From positions 1-64,000 of the forward strand of contig JABANP010000088.1 of NCBI GenBank assembly GCA_013115135.1: a stretch of DNA of 64,000 bases, given 5' to 3'. Below the pieces are notes generated by a model. It made no database searches. It saw only the letters and a program-made list of their open reading frames with translations, and was not told the DNA's origin. The stretch comes from Perkinsus olseni. Taxonomy: Eukaryota > Perkinsozoa > Perkinsida > Perkinsidae. The position numbers were made by a program, and so were the translations under genes. How positions within the stretch are numbered: position 1 is the stretch's first letter; each line of letters starts with the position of its first letter. Shown here piece after piece: positions 56,505 to 64,000 of the stretch.

Positions 56505-57690
56505 CTAACGTCTATCGCGGCTGTAGCTCCTTGAACGCCCTCTAGAGCTTCGACGGTCATCTCGGCCATACTCATCTCGATAGCCTCTCCCTCCGGAGTA
56601 ATCATCATCACTACGTCTTCGAGGGCTGTACCCGCCACCATAACCTCCACTGTAATTATCGCCACGTCTAGCAGAAAGTTGAAGTGAAGAGAAAGATGAT
56701 GGGATGGTAGTCCTACCCGTATCCTCCTCCTCCACCACCGTAGTAACCTTTGCCTTTGCCATAGCCTCCTCTGCGACTGATGAGCCTCCTCATCGTATGT
56801 GGGGACTTCCGACCGCGCTGGGCGATATCAACTTCTGAATCATCCAATAAGGGATCATCGACTAAAGTTCATCATCCTCTTCATCATCATCATGCTGATG
56901 ATCATCGGAACAAGACGATAAGTTCTTCTACCCACATCATCACCATCATCACATCATCACCCTGAGATTTCAATACGCTTCAACATGCGCCGAGACCACG
57001 ATGAATAGAGCGGCGGCGGCAGGCGGCTGAGCAGATCCCTACGAATAGCATTGCCATCAACAACCTTGCCGTCCATAGCATTCTTCGCCTCCAACACATC
57101 ACGATGATCACAGAACTCCACAAAGCCGAAACCTCTGAAGAGGGAAGACAGCAGCAGTTGGCGGGAGAATAGCGATGATTATCGGAGTGTGAGGAGGAGC
57201 ACCTAGGCCTGCCAGTGTTGTAGTCCAATGGGAGGTACACGTCCCTTATCTCGCCATATCTACTGAAGAGGCTTCTTACATGCTGCGGAGAGGTATCATA
57301 ATTCTGAGACCACAGATAGCCTCTTACGTCCATACCCCAATACATGCCCCTTACCAGGTTCCTGACGATGAGGCTGCAGCTCTCCCCCTCGTTGTAGCTC
57401 CCTTCCTCGCGAGGGCCTCTCACCACCACCATCACCGCCACCACGAGCAGCATCTAAAAATATACCATCCTGGTGTACCCCAAGGACTGGTGAGTACTAC
57501 CTCTAGACCTGCTCCTCGAAGGCTCATCCCTCTTCTCGTACCGTCTATTATCTCTGCTATAGGACCTCGAACGAGAGCGACTACTGCCTCTGGACGACGA
57601 ACGACGAGGGGGAAGGGAGACGTAGGCATCAGGGAGGAGGGAAGAGGTAACGCTGAAGATGCTGGTGATAACAACAACAACGATGTACGT
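56505..57690 (-). CDS. SR splicing factor 2 (one RRM), tandem paralogue
   Basis: The N-terminal RS segment reads PPRRSSSRGSSRSRSRSYSR and DEPSRSRSRG. Its ATG is uncertain: the likely ATG near 57630 is one base out of frame at a run of C (CTTCCCCCTCG). It continues REEGSYNEGESCSLIVRNL, then NYDTSPQHVRSLFSRYGEIR, DVYLPLDYNTGRP, an intron inside RNP1, RGFGFVEFCDHRDVLEAKNA and MDGKVVDGNAI. After a roughly 190-nt intron EVDIAQRGRKSPHTMRR follows, then a Gly/Tyr-rich tail (RRGDNYSGGYGGGYSPRRRS) and SRSYSRDRR with the stop at 56505. Role as for its neighbour. Confidence 0.8.
56850..57030. repeat. CAT/ATC microsatellite inside an SR-gene intron
   Basis: Between the RRM exon and the EVDIAQRG exon of SR factor 2 lie runs of CATCATCAT and related triplets (about 56870-56970). 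This is a low-complexity intron, longer than its neighbours. Confidence 0.7.
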
Positions 57691-57774
57691 CACGCGCCAC
57701 GAAATTCGAACTTGTGGTGAGAAACTGGTCATTAGAAATGTAAAATAGGAAAACTTGGTCACTCAGAGATCCAC

Positions 57775-60700
57775 CTATACTCCCTCCTCTTCCACGTCCT
57801 CCTCGGCAGCAGCAGCAGCCTGTAGTGCTTCTCTCATAACCTTGGCTCGCTTGTAGACAACTGCCGCTTCATGAGTCCGATTTAGCCGTTTTAACTGGAG
57901 TTGGTGGTGATGTGGTATGACAGAGGCTACAATACTCCCTTACTTGTATAGCTAGCTTGATATCGCTCTCTACACTCCTCCTCATCGACTGGACATAATC
58001 GTCGAAAGATAGAGCACCCGACTGGATCTGAGGACCACTGAGTGCGTTGCAGAGCTGACCAGCTCCGGCGGTACCTCATCAACGAGGTTACCCCATCGAG
58101 CCTCGAGGCCTTCCTTCTCCTCCTCATCATCAGCTAGTTGTTGAAGCCTTTCCTCTATGGCTTCCACTGATACCCATAGTGACGGATCCAGTGGGGATAC
58201 CAGTGGGTCCACGACACGGCGGCAAGGCTCTGAGGTTATACCCTGGAGCGGCGGCATTCCGAAGAGATACACTCCCAACCTTGTGTATCATCGTCCTCCT
58301 CCACATCCTCTTGATCCTGGGCCTCATTGCTCAGAGTAAAGTCCTTGATGGTCGGAGGCAGTGGGGTAGGCAGGACGCAATAGGTATACTCATTGATAGT
58401 CAACCATGAGGATCGATTGGCTGGGGCTCGGAGACGACACCGAACCTGTAGACTACCACTGGACTTGCAGCCCGATGATGAGGTGATGAGGACCTTGATG
58501 ATGGGTTGGATGGATGAGCGCCTCTTGTTGGACCTCTTCGGTTCAGGGGTGTCCCCAGTGTGGGGGGCTAGGACCAAGCTGAGAGCGTATCACTCCTTAA
58601 AAGAGGTAGATAGAGTTCCTACTCTCCTTCTAGGTGTGTCTGAGTTTGGAGTCCCTCCAGTTTCAGCGAACTCGGGGTACTGCCGATCTCCTTCAGCGAG
58701 TTGCCGAACAAACTGGCCAAAGCGTTACGCTGCCGGAAAACCTAATGGGGCGTATCTTTGGTTGAGCGAGGAAGATACGGGAGAGCTCACCTTGACAGTA
58801 ATCTTTGCCTTGCCAAATGCCCTCTCTACTGTCGTCTGCCGCATGTGTGAGAAATCAAAGTCATGATCCAAAGTGCTGCCCTAAAAGTGGCCATGAGCAG
58901 CGAACCCATAGATCATGGCCAGCACTACCAACAACTCCCATGTTGAAGACGTATGGATCCGAGGCACTAGGTAGCCCATGGATGGTGACCTCAAGATGCA
59001 CGGGGTAGTCCTCTGACCACTCCTTAAGACACCTCATTGTCTCCGACGGTATCTACTAGGGTTACTCAGCCAGAGTGGGTGGTGGTGGCAACGAGAGTGA
59101 CAGCAGCAGAGAGCAACTCGGATACTACCTCTAACGACACCTTCAGATGCCCCATCTCCTCAACATCCTCATCTTCATTCAATCGGGTATACTTCACGCT
59201 CCGTTTCTCAAGCTCTAATGACCATCAACCAAAGATGCTCTGCGCACAGCAAAGATTTTCATACCATTTGGCACGAATTGCCATCGGTCTGCTCTGGAAT
59301 CTTGGAGCCAGGCAATCTCGGCCTCAGCGTTCTTACGAAGAGTGTTATGCATCTGCAGAGTATCCACAGGTCGACCTTGGAAGATACGAACTAGGTTAGA
59401 GTATCCTACCACGGCCTCGTCCTTCAACTTTTTGATCGCATCCGCCTCTTCAGGTTTCTGTTTGCCTGCTGCTAGGCGTCTCGGAACTTGTCCGTGGGCC
59501 GGAGGGTCGAGTAAGTCGGGTGACTGGGAGAGCCTGCACAACATCTCTAGCTTCACCAACGGTAACCTCGCCGGTACTACTTCAAACAGAAGAGTGCATG
59601 CTCCTTATGCTCCTGAGAGGCCTCTCGCAGCCTCCTCTCCAACTGATCGATCACCGCTCTACGGTCCACCTCCGACTGCCCCATGAGAATCTCATCAGTC
59701 AGAGAGGGCGCCACCTACTGGGCGTAGAGTCCGACGGAAGGCATTCTTACGCATCTTACCCTTCCCTCCTTCACAGCCAAACGGCATTGCTTCGCTCCGC
59801 CCTCCAGAAGTCTCCTTAAGCTCAACTGCCGAATGTAGCAGGTCCCTAGAGAGAATGGATACTCCCACGCCGAATCTTGCATTCTTGGTCCACCTTGCTC
59901 TTTCCGTAACGCCAGCTCCAGCCAAAGCAGCGGCACCTCTCTGGTACTCCCTCAATCTCCTCATCACTACTGTCCGATACTCTTCATACTTGCCCTCCTC
60001 GTCCTCGCCATCATCATCTCCGCTCCCATCACTCGCTAATTCATCTGCATCGAAGGCCGCAGCATGCCACCATGCAACAACAAGCGGCAGTAACGGCCTA
60101 CTCTTGGCAATCATTATACGTTTCTCAACTATCGCACGATCGGCCACGCCGAGGTGTTCTAGGAGAGCTTCATCCGCTGTGATCCGAGCCTCCACCCTCT
60201 CAGCGTATCTGCAGGTGCAGCAGTAGCGCTAAGGGTTAGCAGATTCATGTGCACCTTACTTCTCCGAGGACAGCCTTCCGGACTGAGCGTCCAGGGTCGA
60301 GGGTCCGGACTTGTAGGTTAAGCTCTGATGAAGACTTCACTAGGTGTAGTCGATGGTCCCCACTCACCCTCCTTTTCTTCATCAGTGAGAAGGATGGGAG
60401 CATCCTCTCCGAGGTACCACTCCATGACCGCAAGGCTGACCAACAGTTCGCAGGCATGGGGCTCAGCAGCCTCCACCACTGCCATGCCACCACCTACAAC
60501 TAAGACGATAACGGCAACAAGGCGGCATGCTCAGTTACCATCCAGTCCTCCTCCTGCATCATCATCCTGAAGCCCTAAGGACTCCATGAGCTCATCACTC
60601 GTGGGGCCGGTGGGGGTTTTGGACGCTTTCGACAACCTATCCTGATGACAATGGATGGGGGAGTCAGGGCGGATGTAGGGGCACCTCCTAGTACCTCCCC

Positions 60701-61080
60701 AGACATGGCAGCCTGCACGACTTTATCGACCTCCTCAGGATCTTCCTCCTCCTCCTCGGACATAGCAGCCAACTCCTTCAACAGGGTCGGGTCGTTGAGA
60801 CTGCCGTCGTTGGAAGAGGCCCATGACAAGCCCGCTGGCCGCTGACCTACAGACTGAGCATAGCTAGCCCTATCCCTTACGCCTAGGTATGATCACCTTC
60901 AGAGGCGCATGCAGAGGCCATCAAGTTGGTGATGTCATTATCAGTATTACCCCTCCGGAAGAGGGTCTCACCACCACCACCACCACCACCATCAGCATCA
61001 TCCAGGCCCATGCTCCGGAGCTCTGCCTCTAGAGATGCCTCATCGAACTTTGGAGGGGCCACTGGTAAGTTGGATGACAT
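57775..61080 (-). CDS. CC2D1: CC2D1/Lgd orthologue (coiled-coil and C2 domain protein, ESCRT-III regulator)
   Basis: It starts at 61080 (MSSNLPVAPPKFDEASLEAE) with LRSMGL and a poly-Gly run. Acidic helical segments follow (LLKELAAMSEEEEEDPEEVD). A DM14-like stretch reads DRRAVIDQLERRLREASQEH and DEAVVGYSNLVRIFQGRPVD. The C2 region includes HLEVTIHGLPSASDPYVFN, RQTTVERAFGKAKITVK and GSLQVRCRLRAPANRSS, the last matching the strand that closes the CC2D1 C2 domain. The C-terminal block has GPQIQSGALSFDDYVQSMRR and EAAVVYKRAKVMREALQ, as in animal CC2D1, and stops at 57775. CC2D1 binds Snf7/CHMP4 and controls ESCRT-III. Some junctions (near 58080 and 58260) need one-base corrections. The assignment rests on the order of these blocks. 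Confidence 0.7.
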
Positions 61081-61300
61081 CACCTTTAGTAAGAGTATTA
61101 CAAAAACTGACGGGAGATAGGCCCAGGGTGGTATACAAGACGAAGGGATGGTGCAGGAAACGTCATCACTTGGACGTGGACTAACACCACCAGCACCAGC
61201 AGTGATCATTCATGATTATGATAAAACTCTGTTGACTAGACTTGGACTTGAGCTCGCCAGATGCCGCGGACACTATTGAAGCACTGAGAAGAAGATCAAC

Positions 61301-64000
<2,700 letters not shown>

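Overview
This window is nuclear DNA from a unicellular eukaryote. Genes are broken by many short introns, mostly about 44-62 nt, with GT donors and TTCAG-like acceptors. Features that fit a perkinsid (Perkinsus-like) or other basal alveolate are tandem paralogues with small introns, large secreted proteins with a repeated CYC motif, small cysteine-rich secreted proteins, and a centrin. The organism is inferred from gene style, not from a diagnostic marker; I saw no rRNA, convincing tRNA or spliced-leader gene.

Left part (1-17.7 kb). A sparse region rich in palindromes holds a divergent histone H3 with centromeric (CenH3) character and a long N-terminal extension (1701-3030). It also holds two diverged small cysteine-rich secreted-protein genes (about 6.3-7.06 and 9.0-9.47 kb), a PIF/Harbinger-type transposon with divergent Myb/SANT-like and DDE transposase genes (10.4-12.5 kb), and a secreted mucin-like protein of 15 nearly identical cysteine-rich units (13.57-16.86 kb).

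Middle (17.7-31.8 kb). One very large multi-exon gene is likely. It begins with a signal peptide, runs through CYC-type modules and then repeated beta-rich modules carrying an N-P...N-x-W signature, and ends in a tail-less hydrophobic C-terminus that looks like a GPI-anchor signal.

32-42.5 kb. This is a minus-strand array of four NADP-type short-chain dehydrogenases with F-box/ankyrin and F-box genes. Part of it is a segmental duplication (about 32.16-35.33 against 38.61-42.48 kb), with pseudogenes and a relic first exon.

42.9-52 kb (plus strand). Two tandem guanine-deaminase-like genes each carry a second deaminase-fold domain with altered metal motifs. They are followed by a centrin, an LPCAT-type acyltransferase and a probable RAP-domain protein.

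52.4-64 kb (mostly minus strand). An unrecognised multi-exon gene is followed by two tandem SR splicing factors, a CC2D1/Lgd orthologue (ESCRT-III regulator) and a PabA-PabB-PabC fusion for p-aminobenzoate synthesis that runs off the right edge.

Single-base frame breaks, often in homopolymer runs, recur in otherwise well-conserved exons all along the window. The simplest reading is residual indel errors in the assembly. Every pseudogene call based on one indel should therefore be treated with caution.
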